64,000 bases of DNA, taken from NCBI GenBank assembly GCA_902800045.1, contig CADCCZ010000004.1, positions 124,001 to 188,000 on the forward strand, written 5' to 3'. The stretch comes from an uncultured Bacteroidia bacterium (lineage in GTDB: Bacteria > Bacteroidota > Bacteroidia > Bacteroidales > ML635J-15). How positions within the stretch are numbered: the stretch's first letter is position 1; each line of letters opens with the position of its first letter. Below the pieces are notes generated by a model. It was not told where the DNA came from, did not search any database, and saw nothing but the letters and a program-made list of their open reading frames with translations. This document shows positions 8,791-16,590 of this stretch, in pieces. The position numbers and the translations under genes were made by a program.

Positions 8791-8995
8791 TTAAAACGGC
8801 TTTAGCCACAGAAACGCGAAGCATTCAAACGCCGAAGGCATAGAACGGCGAAGCCACTCAAACGCCGCAGGCATTCAAACTTTGAAACAGCGAAGCGAGA
8901 ACGGCGAAGCCCTCAACGAAGTTAACCTTTAGCTCAGCGTAAGCTAAACCTAGAAACAATTAGAAACGCCGCAGGCACTTAAACGCCGTAGCCCA
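8791..8995 (-). repeat. Mini-hairpin array A (about 9-10 units)
   Basis: Read on the minus strand, the DNA directly after the pseudouridine synthase stop codon is a chain of units of the form NGGC-TNC-GCC-GTTTC. Stems seen include GCC/GGC, GGC/GCC, AGC/GCT (loop TTAC) and GGCT/AGCC, with loops TGC, TTC, TAC or longer and linkers of the GTTTNAA type. Decayed units are interspersed. It fills the ~300 bp between two convergent genes; no coding potential is apparent. Confidence 0.75.
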
Positions 8996-9907
8996 TTAAC
9001 TTTCGAACACCTTCAGAAACTCGTTCGGTATATTGCTTTCGAAGTGCATCTTTTCGTGTGTACGAGGATGTGTGAACCCTAGAATCCATGCGTGAAGTCC
9101 AATGCGATTGAACAGATTTTCCTTCGAGCCATACTTCTTGTCGCCGATAATTGGCTGACCGAGGTCGCTCATGTGGACGCGAATCTGGTTCTTGCGACCG
9201 GTTTCGAGGTTGATTTCCATAAGCGAATATCTGCCTTTGGTTTTCATGGTCTTGTAGTGGGTTACTGCCAGCTGACCGTTTTCGCGGTCTTTGGTGGAAT
9301 AAACCACGTAAGCCTTGTTTTGTGCCAAGTACGATTCGTAAACGCCATCACCGATAGGCTTGTCGCCAGCAGTTACGGCAATGTAGCGGCGGTCGTATAT
9401 GTTGGTTTTCCAGTCGTCCTGCAGCAGAGCCTGTATTTCTTCGCTCTTGGCGAACATCATCAGACCCGAGGTTTCGCGGTCGAGGCGGTGGACGATGAAG
9501 ATTCGGTTGTTGGGATTCTGCTCCTTGATGTGCTGGCTAAGTATGCTGTAGGCTGTTTCGTTGCTCTTGGCAGTTGCCACCGAAAGCATTCCCGCTGGCT
9601 TGTTGATGACAATTATGTCGCTGTCTTCGTAAACTATTGTTATGCCCTTGAGGTCGCGTCCCGAGGCTATGCGCTTCCAATGAATGGAAATCTTGTCGCC
9701 TGCAATCAGCTTTTGGTTGTATAATGTTACAACGGCGCCGTTGAGTTCCACAGTCTTGTTGCGTAACCACGACTTTACCTTGTTGTGGCTGCGGTCGGGG
9801 AACTTTTTCATCAGGAAGTTGATGAGTTCGTCTGGTTCGGTGACTTCCAGATTTGTAACCTTCGGCTTTTCGAAGCGCTTGTAGTTCTTTTTGGCTCTGT
9901 ATGGCAT
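8996..9907 (-). CDS. RluA-family 23S/tRNA pseudouridine synthase with S4 domain
   Basis: 303 residues. Residues ~24-80 form an S4 RNA-binding domain (HNKVKSWLRNKTVELNG), followed by an RluA catalytic domain with HRLDRETSGLM (catalytic Asp near 143) and GRKNQIRVHMSDLGQPIIGDKKYG. It converts a uridine in rRNA or tRNA to pseudouridine; which site cannot be told (RluD, RluC and RluA share these motifs). It lies 10 bp downstream of tsaB, so the two RNA-modification genes form a likely operon. A mini-hairpin array begins at its stop codon. Confidence 0.92.
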   Translation of the reverse strand: MPYRAKKNYKRFEKPKVTNLEVTEPDELINFLMKKFPDRSHNKVKSWLRNKTVELNGAVVTLYNQKLIAGDKISIHWKRIASGRDLKGITIVYEDSDIIVINKPAGMLSVATAKSNETAYSILSQHIKEQNPNNRIFIVHRLDRETSGLMMFAKSEEIQALLQDDWKTNIYDRRYIAVTAGDKPIGDGVYESYLAQNKAYVVYSTKDRENGQLAVTHYKTMKTKGRYSLMEINLETGRKNQIRVHMSDLGQPIIGDKKYGSKENLFNRIGLHAWILGFTHPRTHEKMHFESNIPNEFLKVFES

Positions 9908-9917
9908 AATTGTATGT

Positions 9918-10616
9918 TTAGAACAGTGATTTCTTTGATGTTGTGGCGATGAATTCCTTCAGGTAGAATGGTTCGTAATATACCAAGTCCTCGAATTGCT
10001 TGCTGTTGAAGGCCGCTTCAGCAAGTTCGCCCATGAATTCGGCCGACGGATATATGTTGTCCATAAAAGTAAAACCATCACAAGCAAGCACTTCCTTGCA
10101 TTTCGGAGCTCCGTTGCCACAGAAAAGTAGGCGTTTGCCTTTGTGTTCCGCGAATGATTCTGCATCTATGATTTTTGCTTCCACTTCCGACAATTTGTCA
10201 AGCTTGGCATTTGTGAGCATCGTGTAGACTTCCATTCGGCGTGCATCAATCATCGGGACGATGAGGTCGTAGTTCTGTGGGCTTTTTGCCTTTGCCATTG
10301 CTGCAATGACAAGCAGAGTGTTGAGCGAAATCAGCGGTATGTTGCCGCCAAAGCAAAGTCCCTTGCTGGTACTTGCGCCAATACGCAGACCTGTATAAGA
10401 ACCTGGTCCACCGCTGAGGGCAACTGCGTCCATGTCGGAAACCTTCATTCCTGCCTCGTCGAGGACTTCCTTTACAAAAACAGCAAGCATCTCGGAATGA
10501 GCGGCTTTGCGGGCGTTGTCAGGCTGCATCAGGCGAAGGTTGGTGCATTTTCCGTCGTTTGATATCGATACCGAACAATAGTCGGTCGAGGTTTCTATGT
10601 TAAGAATTCGTGCCAT
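9918..10616 (-). CDS. tsaB: tRNA threonylcarbamoyladenosine protein TsaB
   Basis: 232 residues, starting MARILNIETSTDYCSVSI, the ASKHA-fold N-terminus of TsaB, with ALSGGPGSYTGLRIGAS as the second family hallmark. TsaB is the scaffold partner of TsaD in making t6A37 on ANN-decoding tRNAs. It is the usual ~230 residues and lacks the longer C-terminus of TsaD. A promoter (TTG-N19-TATTTTTG) lies within the 130-bp divergent gap to the UDP-glucuronate decarboxylase gene. Confidence 0.93.
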   Translation of the reverse strand: MARILNIETSTDYCSVSISNDGKCTNLRLMQPDNARKAAHSEMLAVFVKEVLDEAGMKVSDMDAVALSGGPGSYTGLRIGASTSKGLCFGGNIPLISLNTLLVIAAMAKAKSPQNYDLIVPMIDARRMEVYTMLTNAKLDKLSEVEAKIIDAESFAEHKGKRLLFCGNGAPKCKEVLACDGFTFMDNIYPSAEFMGELAEAAFNSKQFEDLVYYEPFYLKEFIATTSKKSLF

Positions 10617-10630
10617 GCGAAAAATTTTTG

Positions 10631-10660
10631 CAAAAATAATTATTAATGGATAATGGACAA
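10631..10660 (-). promoter_or_regulatory. Promoter of tsaB
   Basis: Minus strand TTG (10658-10660), 19 bp, TATTTTTG (10631-10638). The TTG falls inside a copy of the GGACAATTGATAATT intergenic repeat. Confidence 0.6.
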
Positions 10661-10675
10661 TTGATAATTAACAAT
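10646..10675. repeat. ACAATTGATAATT-type intergenic repeat
   Basis: AATGGACAATTGATAATTAACAAT here shares its words with 15071-15110 and 41829-41879. Confidence 0.65.
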
Positions 10676-10677
10676 AT

Positions 10678-10705
10678 GTAGCGATGTAATGCTTTGTGTC
10701 GCTAC
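10678..10705. repeat. GTAGCG...CGCTAC hairpin repeat
   Basis: GTAGCGA and TCGCTAC flank TGTAATGCTTTGTG. The reverse complement of 4523-4549 matches the first 24 nt at 20 positions, and all four differences are transitions. Confidence 0.65.
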
Positions 10706-10724
10706 GAAAAATTGTTTACCTTTG
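10693..10724 (+). promoter_or_regulatory. Promoter of the UDP-glucuronate decarboxylase gene
   Basis: TTTG (10693-10696), 20 bp, TACCTTTG (10717-10724); the ATG follows 21 bp later. The -33 element lies inside the hairpin repeat 10678-10705. Confidence 0.75.
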
Positions 10725-10745
10725 CAATTCGAAAAACAACACTGC

Positions 10746-11684
10746 ATGAAAAAGATACTAGTCACCGGCGGCGCCGGATTCATAGGTTCGCATCTGTGCG
10801 AGCGTCTGCTCAACGAGGGCAACGAGGTCATTTGTCTCGACAACTATTTTACAGGTTCGAAAAACAATATCATACATTTGCTCGACAATCCTTACTTCGA
10901 GCTTGTACGCCACGATGTTACAATGCCGTTCTTCATCGAAGTCGATGAGATTTACAACCTTGCATGTCCGGCTTCGCCGATACATTACCAGTACAATCCT
11001 ATTAAGACCATCAAGACGTCGGTAATGGGTGCAATAAATATGCTCGGTTTGGCGAAGCGCATCAAAGCCAAGATTTTGCAGGCATCGACCAGCGAGGTCT
11101 ATGGCGACCCGGACATACATCCTCAGCCCGAAACCTACTGGGGCAAGGTGAACCCGATAGGCTCGCGCTCGTGCTACGACGAAGGCAAACGTTGCGCCGA
11201 GTCGTTGTTCGTCAACTATCACAAGCAGAACAATGTGCGCATAAAAATAATTCGTATTTTCAACACCTATGGACCAAACATGCACCCAAACGATGGTCGT
11301 GTTGTTTCAAACTTTATTGTCCAGGCTTTGCAGGACAAACCTATAACCATCTACGGTGACGGTAGCCAGACACGCAGTTTCCAATATGTCGACGACCTTG
11401 TGGAGGGCATGATTAGGATGATGAATACTCCCGATGAGGTTACAGGTCCAGTAAACATTGGCAATCCTGGCGAGTTTACAATCCTTGAATTAGCCCAGAA
11501 GGTAATCGAACTTACGGGCTCGAAGAGTAAAATCGAATTCCACGAGTTGCCAGAGGATGATCCCATGCAGCGCAAACCCGATATTACAAAGGCTTCGGAA
11601 TTGCTAAACGGTTGGAAACCAAAGATTCAGCTCGAAGAAGGGCTTGTGAATACGATAGATTATTTTAGAAGATTGGTACTGTAG
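10746..11684 (+). CDS. UDP-glucuronate decarboxylase (UXS-type SDR)
   Basis: 312 residues starting [21 protein letters not shown] (NAD-binding GxxGxxG). The catalytic region shows TSEVYGDP and [11 protein letters not shown] (YxxxK), the UXS-specific version. The enzyme makes UDP-xylose from UDP-glucuronate for surface polysaccharide. The ATG at 10746 is chosen because the promoter lies just upstream of it; an upstream frame extension would overlap the promoter. It converges on the GT22-like gene with only 8 bp between stop codons. Confidence 0.92.
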   Translation: MKKILVTGGAGFIGSHLCERLLNEGNEVICLDNYFTGSKNNIIHLLDNPYFELVRHDVTMPFFIEVDEIYNLACPASPIHYQYNPIKTIKTSVMGAINMLGLAKRIKAKILQASTSEVYGDPDIHPQPETYWGKVNPIGSRSCYDEGKRCAESLFVNYHKQNNVRIKIIRIFNTYGPNMHPNDGRVVSNFIVQALQDKPITIYGDGSQTRSFQYVDDLVEGMIRMMNTPDEVTGPVNIGNPGEFTILELAQKVIELTGSKSKIEFHELPEDDPMQRKPDITKASELLNGWKPKIQLEEGLVNTIDYFRRLVL

Positions 11685-11692
11685 TGTTCCCA

Positions 11693-13627
11693 CTAGCGGA
11701 ATATTGCTTTTATATCGTCGATATATATTGTTTCGCCTGAGGTGTTGTATAGGTACACCTTGAAAGCGGTGTTTTTGGCAAAATCGTTGGGCAAGGCAAA
11801 GTCGCAGGCAAAACTTGTCCAGATGTTTGCTCGTTCGATTGTGATTGGTGACGATTGCCAATATGTATTTGCATCTTCTTTGTTTGCTTCAAGCACAATC
11901 GCAGCCTTGTCGGTTAAGTTTTCTTCGTAGATATGGGCAAAAACGGTCAAGATTTGTGCGTTGGCATCTATTTCCGTTGCTTTTCTTTCCAATGTTATGC
12001 CGTATGGATTTTCAGCGTCAGTTTTTGAAGAATGGTTGCTAGAAAATGCCTTTTCGGTGCTGAGTGTGTGCGTTTGTCCCCAGCCGTCGGTATTTTCGCA
12101 GTCGGTGCCGAATTGTGCGACAATCTTGCCCAAAGGTTTTGTATGTCCGTTGTATCTGAAAAGGTAGGCGACTTCGTCCTGGTTGAAGCTTGGGAAGAAC
12201 TTGAAAAGGTATTCTGCCCATTGCGGCACGTAGCTGAAAACCAGTTCGTAACCAATGGCGTTCATTGCGGAAATAGGTTCGTCGGAATTGGTGAATTCTT
12301 TAAGTTTACTGCTGTAGCAACAGAAAAGGGTAGGGCGGCAGGTGTCGGACATGTATTGCAGCTGGAAAAAGTTCTGGCATTGCGACTTAGCAATGTTGCC
12401 ACGTTCGTAGAATCCGTTCGGAACGCAGGTTACAATGTCGTGGACAAACAAGTTTACGTCCTCGTCGGACGAAAAGTTGTCGTTGATGTATCGGGTGGGG
12501 AAGAGACTGTCGTCGCGGGCTGGCTTGTTCATTTCGATAGCTATTCCCAGAATGTTGACGGCAGCAAATATCGGCAGTATTATGCAGTTGGCTACCTGCT
12601 TGAAACGTTCGTGACGGATTATTTTGCCAACCTCGGTGTATGCCGAAACAAGTATAATAGGAGCGAGGAATGCCATCGGAAACATAAATCTTGCTTCCTT
12701 GTGTCCTATGAGCGAATGGACAAGCAAAAACGGCAGGAAGCTCCAGATGTATGGATTCTTAGGATTGCGGATGAGCAGGAAAATAATTGCTAGCGCAAGT
12801 GGGATTCCAACGAAATAGGTTGGGTATTCAACAATTTCTTGCAGATAATACCACCATGGACGGTCGCCAAATCGTCCTTCTTTAACTTCTGCCATGTATC
12901 GGAATTGTGAGAAAACAGGTTCACCGTAGAACCACCAGTCGATGCAAAATCCAAGTAGCAGATATGTAAGCACAAACGAGAAAAACGGAGTGACAAAAGT
13001 TTTCAGTTTTTTCCTGTCGATAATCAACGACCAAAGCAGGAATCCTGCTATTGCAAGTCCCATCTGTGCGCGGAAAATGAACGAAAGTGCGAGTGAAATG
13101 CCGAAAAGTACTTTGCTTTTTCTACTTTCTAAGCCTGAATGGTAGATGGCAAGCGACAGGATGAAAAACAATCCGCCGTATATTTCAGATGAGAACCTGA
13201 CACTGAGGCAAGGAATGAACCACAATAGTAGCGAAACGACAAAGTAGCCGAATCGTTTTCGTTCGTCGGGGAATGCCGAAATGGTGTTTTTTACAAAATA
13301 TAGTATTACTGCAAGGCTGAGGAAGGCTGTGAAAATGCGCATGAGCATTGTCTGCACGAAGGGGTCGTCGATTGAAAGCCAAGAGAACACTTTTAGAAAC
13401 CCTGCACAAATGGCAGGTTGCAGCATCGGACGAATCTGGGCCTCGTATTCCCACGAGATTGTAGGTTCGAAAGTGGCGGTTTTTATGCCGGCGTATTCCA
13501 CAATCTGGTAATGTTCGTCGGGGTGGTAGTAGCCATAGTTAGATACTGCCGTAACGACAAACATCGCTACGGCAGCAATTATGGTTATAAGGTATTTGCC
13601 TTGGAATATGGCGGTTTTGGTCGTCAT
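11693..13627 (-). CDS. GT22-like membrane glycosyltransferase with C-terminal beta-domain
   Basis: 644 residues. The first ~370 are strongly hydrophobic with about 9-10 membrane segments; the first outer loop has YYHPDEHYQ (near 34-41), the acidic motif of GT-C enzymes of the GT22 (Alg9/PIG-B) mannosyltransferase type. The last ~150 residues (~495-644) are soluble and look like a beta-sandwich, carbohydrate-binding-like domain (alternating strands ending YIDDIKAIFR). GT-C enzymes use lipid-linked sugars at the outer face of the inner membrane. The start overlaps the mpl stop by 4 bp (ATGA), so they are translationally coupled. Donor and acceptor are unknown. Confidence 0.8.
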   Translation of the reverse strand: MTTKTAIFQGKYLITIIAAVAMFVVTAVSNYGYYHPDEHYQIVEYAGIKTATFEPTISWEYEAQIRPMLQPAICAGFLKVFSWLSIDDPFVQTMLMRIFTAFLSLAVILYFVKNTISAFPDERKRFGYFVVSLLLWFIPCLSVRFSSEIYGGLFFILSLAIYHSGLESRKSKVLFGISLALSFIFRAQMGLAIAGFLLWSLIIDRKKLKTFVTPFFSFVLTYLLLGFCIDWWFYGEPVFSQFRYMAEVKEGRFGDRPWWYYLQEIVEYPTYFVGIPLALAIIFLLIRNPKNPYIWSFLPFLLVHSLIGHKEARFMFPMAFLAPIILVSAYTEVGKIIRHERFKQVANCIILPIFAAVNILGIAIEMNKPARDDSLFPTRYINDNFSSDEDVNLFVHDIVTCVPNGFYERGNIAKSQCQNFFQLQYMSDTCRPTLFCCYSSKLKEFTNSDEPISAMNAIGYELVFSYVPQWAEYLFKFFPSFNQDEVAYLFRYNGHTKPLGKIVAQFGTDCENTDGWGQTHTLSTEKAFSSNHSSKTDAENPYGITLERKATEIDANAQILTVFAHIYEENLTDKAAIVLEANKEDANTYWQSSPITIERANIWTSFACDFALPNDFAKNTAFKVYLYNTSGETIYIDDIKAIFR

Positions 13628-14973
13628 ATTATTTCGTCGGCAAGTTTCTTGAAGTCAACGCCGTTGAAGTTTCCGCTGCTCATCATCAGGTAGTTGGTGC
13701 CGTGGCAGTCGGTGGAGCGCAGATAGTCCTGCAACTTGTTGGTGTCGGTATATACGGTTACGTTTCCACCGAAACTTTCCTTTACGTATTCTTCTGGAAT
13801 ATCAGGCAACTGCTTGTGTTTCAAAACTTCACGGTTGTAATAGACGATGGCTGTGTCGGCCTTGTCCATCGCACCGTTGTACTGCGGAATGAAATTCTTC
13901 TGCAGACTGCTGAAAGTGTGAAGTTCGATGCAGGCTATGAGTTTGCGTTTCGGATATTTCTGTTTCAGCGCATTTACGGTGGCTTTCAGCTTGCTTGGAG
14001 CGTGTGCAAAGTCGATGTAGAATGCCGAGTCGTCGGTTTCCTTTACCAGTTGCAAGCGTTTTGCCGCACCTTCGAAAGTTTCCATTGCCGACCAGAATAT
14101 CTCGTCCTTGATGCCGAGTTTTTGGCAAACCTTGTAGGCTGCGTTGATGTTCTGGAAGTTGTGGTCGCCGAAAACGTTTAGCACATATTTCTTGTCGCCA
14201 CGTACAACGCAGTACTTTCCGTCTTCCTCAACGACGTCGATTTTGCCGTATGATTCCGACTTGATGTCATGGTTTACACGGCTGATTTTTTTCAGGTTCT
14301 CGTCGCCTTCGTACCAGAAAAGGTTTCCGCCGTACTGTATCGACTTTACAAATATTTCAAACTGCTCGACATATTTCGGAAAAGTGGGGAAAACGTTTAT
14401 GTGATCCCATGCTATGCCAGTAAGTACGGCTATATGTGGCTTGTACCAGTGGAATTTTGGTGTGAGGTCGATTGGAGACGACAGGTACTCATCGCCCTCG
14501 AATATTGCCACGTGGTTCTTGTCCTCGAGGTTAACCATTGTGTCGAATCCCTTGATGTTTGCGCCAACCATGTAGTCGAAGCCGAGATTTGCGTTTTTCA
14601 GCACGTGCATAATCATTGAGGTTATGGTTGTCTTGCCGTGGCTTCCGCCGATAACGACGCGCATTTTCGACTTTGTCTGCTCGTAGAGGTATTCTGGGTA
14701 GGAGCAAATCTTCAAGCCGAGTTCCTGTGCGCGGACAAGTTCGGGATTGTCCTTACGGGCGTGCATTCCGAGGATTACAATGTCGATGTCGTTTGTTATG
14801 TTTTCGGGATGCCAGCCGAAATCCTTTGGCAGAAGTCCGCAGGCTTCGAGGCGCGAACGCGAAGGTTCAAAAATTTCATCGTCGGAACCGGTTACGTTGT
14901 AGCCTTTCTTGTGTAGTGCTATTGCGAGGTTGTGCATTGCAGCACCGCCAATTGCTATGAAATGTATTCTCAT
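13624..14973 (-). CDS. mpl: Murein peptide ligase Mpl
   Basis: 449 residues of the Mur ligase family: N-terminal UDP-binding fold (HFIAIGGAAMHNLA), ATP-binding loop GGSHGKTTITSM near 109-120, and a C-terminal domain with IDFAHAPSKLKATV. The IGGAAM start and overall length fit Mpl (UDP-MurNAc : L-Ala-gamma-D-Glu-meso-Dap ligase), which recycles cell-wall tripeptide, rather than MurC. It is coupled to the downstream glycosyltransferase through an ATGA overlap, which is an unusual partner. Confidence 0.9.
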   Translation of the reverse strand: MRIHFIAIGGAAMHNLAIALHKKGYNVTGSDDEIFEPSRSRLEACGLLPKDFGWHPENITNDIDIVILGMHARKDNPELVRAQELGLKICSYPEYLYEQTKSKMRVVIGGSHGKTTITSMIMHVLKNANLGFDYMVGANIKGFDTMVNLEDKNHVAIFEGDEYLSSPIDLTPKFHWYKPHIAVLTGIAWDHINVFPTFPKYVEQFEIFVKSIQYGGNLFWYEGDENLKKISRVNHDIKSESYGKIDVVEEDGKYCVVRGDKKYVLNVFGDHNFQNINAAYKVCQKLGIKDEIFWSAMETFEGAAKRLQLVKETDDSAFYIDFAHAPSKLKATVNALKQKYPKRKLIACIELHTFSSLQKNFIPQYNGAMDKADTAIVYYNREVLKHKQLPDIPEEYVKESFGGNVTVYTDTNKLQDYLRSTDCHGTNYLMMSSGNFNGVDFKKLADEII

Positions 14974-15070
14974 CTTACAAAATTTTTATTATTCTGCGAG
15001 TATAGCAATTTTGAGGGAATAGTTGACAGAAGAATTGCGGATGTTATTAAATTGGGGATGTGAATAAAAA

Positions 15071-15110
15071 ACAATGGACAATTGACAATGAACAATGGAC
15101 AATTGATAAT
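15071..15110. repeat. ACAATGGACAATTGACAATG repeat block
   Basis: Four near-identical 10-mers of the form (A)CAATGGACA/ATTGACAATG in a row. The same words make up 41829-41879 and, shorter, 10646-10675. Part of the 245-bp divergent gap upstream of the C_GCAxxG_C_C gene. Confidence 0.8.
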
Positions 15111-15153
15111 CTGTGGGGTCGCGGCGTGCCACGACTCCGACTCCACAGATTAT
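15107..15153. repeat. Long inverted repeat with inner hairpin
   Basis: AATCTGTGG-GGTCG pairs with CGACTCCACAGATT (14 bp, one G-T pair). The loop holds GTCGCGGCGTGCCACGAC (15118-15135), which recurs with one change at 29068-29085. Confidence 0.8.
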
Positions 15154-15169
15154 AAACAAAAGAACATCA

Positions 15170-15202
15170 TTGTCTAATAATTCCAAAATTGCATTACCTT
15201 TG
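15170..15202 (+). promoter_or_regulatory. Promoter of the C_GCAxxG_C_C gene
   Basis: TTG (15170-15172), 22 bp, TACCTTTG (15195-15202), 16 bp before the ATG. Confidence 0.65.
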
Positions 15203-15218
15203 TCCAAAATTCAGAACC

Positions 15219-15689
15219 ATGGAAAACTATATAGAACAAAAGGTTGCACTGGCGGTGCAGTATTTCAAAGATGGCTACAACTGCTCGCAGTCGGTGTTTA
15301 TGGCATTTGCCGAGGATTTTGGTGTTGACAAAACAATGGCATCCAAGATTTCGGCATCGTTTGGCGGAGGCATAGGCCGTATGCGCGAAGTATGCGGTAC
15401 GGTGTGCGGAATGGCTATGTGCGCAGGCTTCATTTCACCAGCCGACGACCCGTCGGACAAAGCTGCACGTACAGCCAACTATGCTCTTGTGCAGGAGTTT
15501 GCCGAAAAGTTCCGTGCCGAAAACGGTGACATAATTTGCCGTCGCCTGCTCGGTCTGCCCGACGACAACTGTCCCTGTCCAGAACCTTCAACCCGCAATG
15601 CCGAGTTCTACAAGAAACGGCCCTGTGTGGAGTATGTTGCGTTTGCAGCAAGGCTGGTGGCGGAGAAGATAAGTTCGGAAAGGGTTTGA
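15219..15689 (+). CDS. C_GCAxxG_C_C family redox-type protein
   Basis: 156 residues, starting MENYIEQKVALAVQYFKDGYNCSQSVF. The conserved cysteines (GYNCSQSV, VCGTVCGMAMCAGF) and FGGGIGRM make it a C_GCAxxG_C_C family protein. These small proteins are thought to bind a metal or redox centre and are common in anaerobes; no activity is established. It is monocistronic, with its own promoter, and a mini-hairpin array begins right at its stop codon. A TTG upstream in frame was rejected because it lies inside the promoter. Confidence 0.85.
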   Translation: MENYIEQKVALAVQYFKDGYNCSQSVFMAFAEDFGVDKTMASKISASFGGGIGRMREVCGTVCGMAMCAGFISPADDPSDKAARTANYALVQEFAEKFRAENGDIICRRLLGLPDDNCPCPEPSTRNAEFYKKRPCVEYVAFAARLVAEKISSERV

Positions 15690-15742
15690 GGGCTTCGCCG
15701 TTTCAATGCCTGCGGCGTTTCAATAGCTTCGCCGTTTTGATA
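15690..15742 (+). repeat. Mini-hairpin array B (3 units)
   Basis: Directly after TGA: GGC-TTC-GCC-GTTTCAAT, GCC-TGC-GGC-GTTTCAAT, then a decayed AGC-TTC-GCC-GTTTT. The first two stems are mirror images of each other (GGC/GCC and GCC/GGC) while loop and linker stay constant. Confidence 0.8.
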
Positions 15743-15772
15743 GTCGAACTGAGGCTCGGTCGAGCAGTCTGG

Positions 15773-15844
15773 CTGTTAGCCTGTTAGCCTGCGAGCCTGT
15801 TAGCCTGTTAGCCTGCGAGCCTGTTAGCCTTCCAGCCTTTTAGC
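15773..15844 (+). repeat. 8-bp tandem repeat, nine copies (CTGTTAGC type)
   Basis: Exact 8-bp register: CTGTTAGC twice, CTGCGAGC, CTGTTAGC twice, CTGCGAGC, CTGTTAGC, CTTCCAGC, CTTTTAGC. The reverse-complement unit GCTAACAG builds the tandem block at 32956-33011. With array B it fills most of the 343-bp gap; the remaining AT-rich part holds a TACCTTTG box at 16001-16008. Confidence 0.9.
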
Positions 15845-16032
15845 CTTTCTCTACACTTTTTCGGGCGAGTTTTGCTGGACGAAACATATCTCTCTTTGAC
15901 AAAACGCATAATTTCAACTGTAAAAATAGCAGATAAATAAGACCACAACACATCTACAAAATAAATCTTACGAAATATTTTTTTTGTGCAATATTATACT
16001 TACCTTTGCTCGGTAATAATAAACAAGATGGT

Positions 16033-16590
16033 ATGAAACATTTGTTCTTACTATATTTTCTTGGCACTATTAGTGTGGTGGCTTTTGCCCAGAAGTCGTC
16101 GTACATTAAGGACAGGCTTTATTTTGATGTTTCATATACGCTCAACAAGCGAGACTTAATGGAGGAAAAGGTAAGAAGAGAAAAAAAGGATGCATTTTCT
16201 CTGTCTGCATGTTATGGGGTGACAAAATTCTGGGAACCAGGATTGTATTATAGTCTATGCGAGGAAACATTTGGCGGAGGTTCCCATTATATAGGAATCA
16301 AGAACAATTTTCACATATTGCCATTCTTCTTGAAACCAGACAATAGATATTTTAGAGTTTGCGTATACATAACAGATGTTTTTGATGTAAACATTTGGAA
16401 AACCAAAACGTTTGGAGCTAGTTATTACCTTTGTAACGACATTGGATTAGGGGCTTCCTTTTATTTCGCGAAAAATGTTGGAATTAATCTTGAATATAGA
16501 TGGGGGTTTATGATTACGGGAAAACCGATAAGAAGTAACTATCAAAACGGAATAAACTTCGGATTATGCTTTAGATTTTTGACAAAATGA
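16033..16590 (+). CDS. Predicted outer-membrane protein of unknown family
   Basis: 185 residues with a signal peptide (MKHLFLLYFLGTISVVAFAQ) followed by alternating short strands ending in aromatic residues, as in a small outer-membrane beta-barrel. I do not recognise a named family. It is the first gene of a trio: its last 4 bp overlap the next start (ATGA), and that gene in turn overlaps the TonB receptor gene, so the three are co-translated. It is more AT-rich than its neighbours. The ATG at 16033 is preferred over a TTG 27 bp upstream that overlaps the TACCTTTG box. Confidence 0.65.
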   Translation: MKHLFLLYFLGTISVVAFAQKSSYIKDRLYFDVSYTLNKRDLMEEKVRREKKDAFSLSACYGVTKFWEPGLYYSLCEETFGGGSHYIGIKNNFHILPFFLKPDNRYFRVCVYITDVFDVNIWKTKTFGASYYLCNDIGLGASFYFAKNVGINLEYRWGFMITGKPIRSNYQNGINFGLCFRFLTK

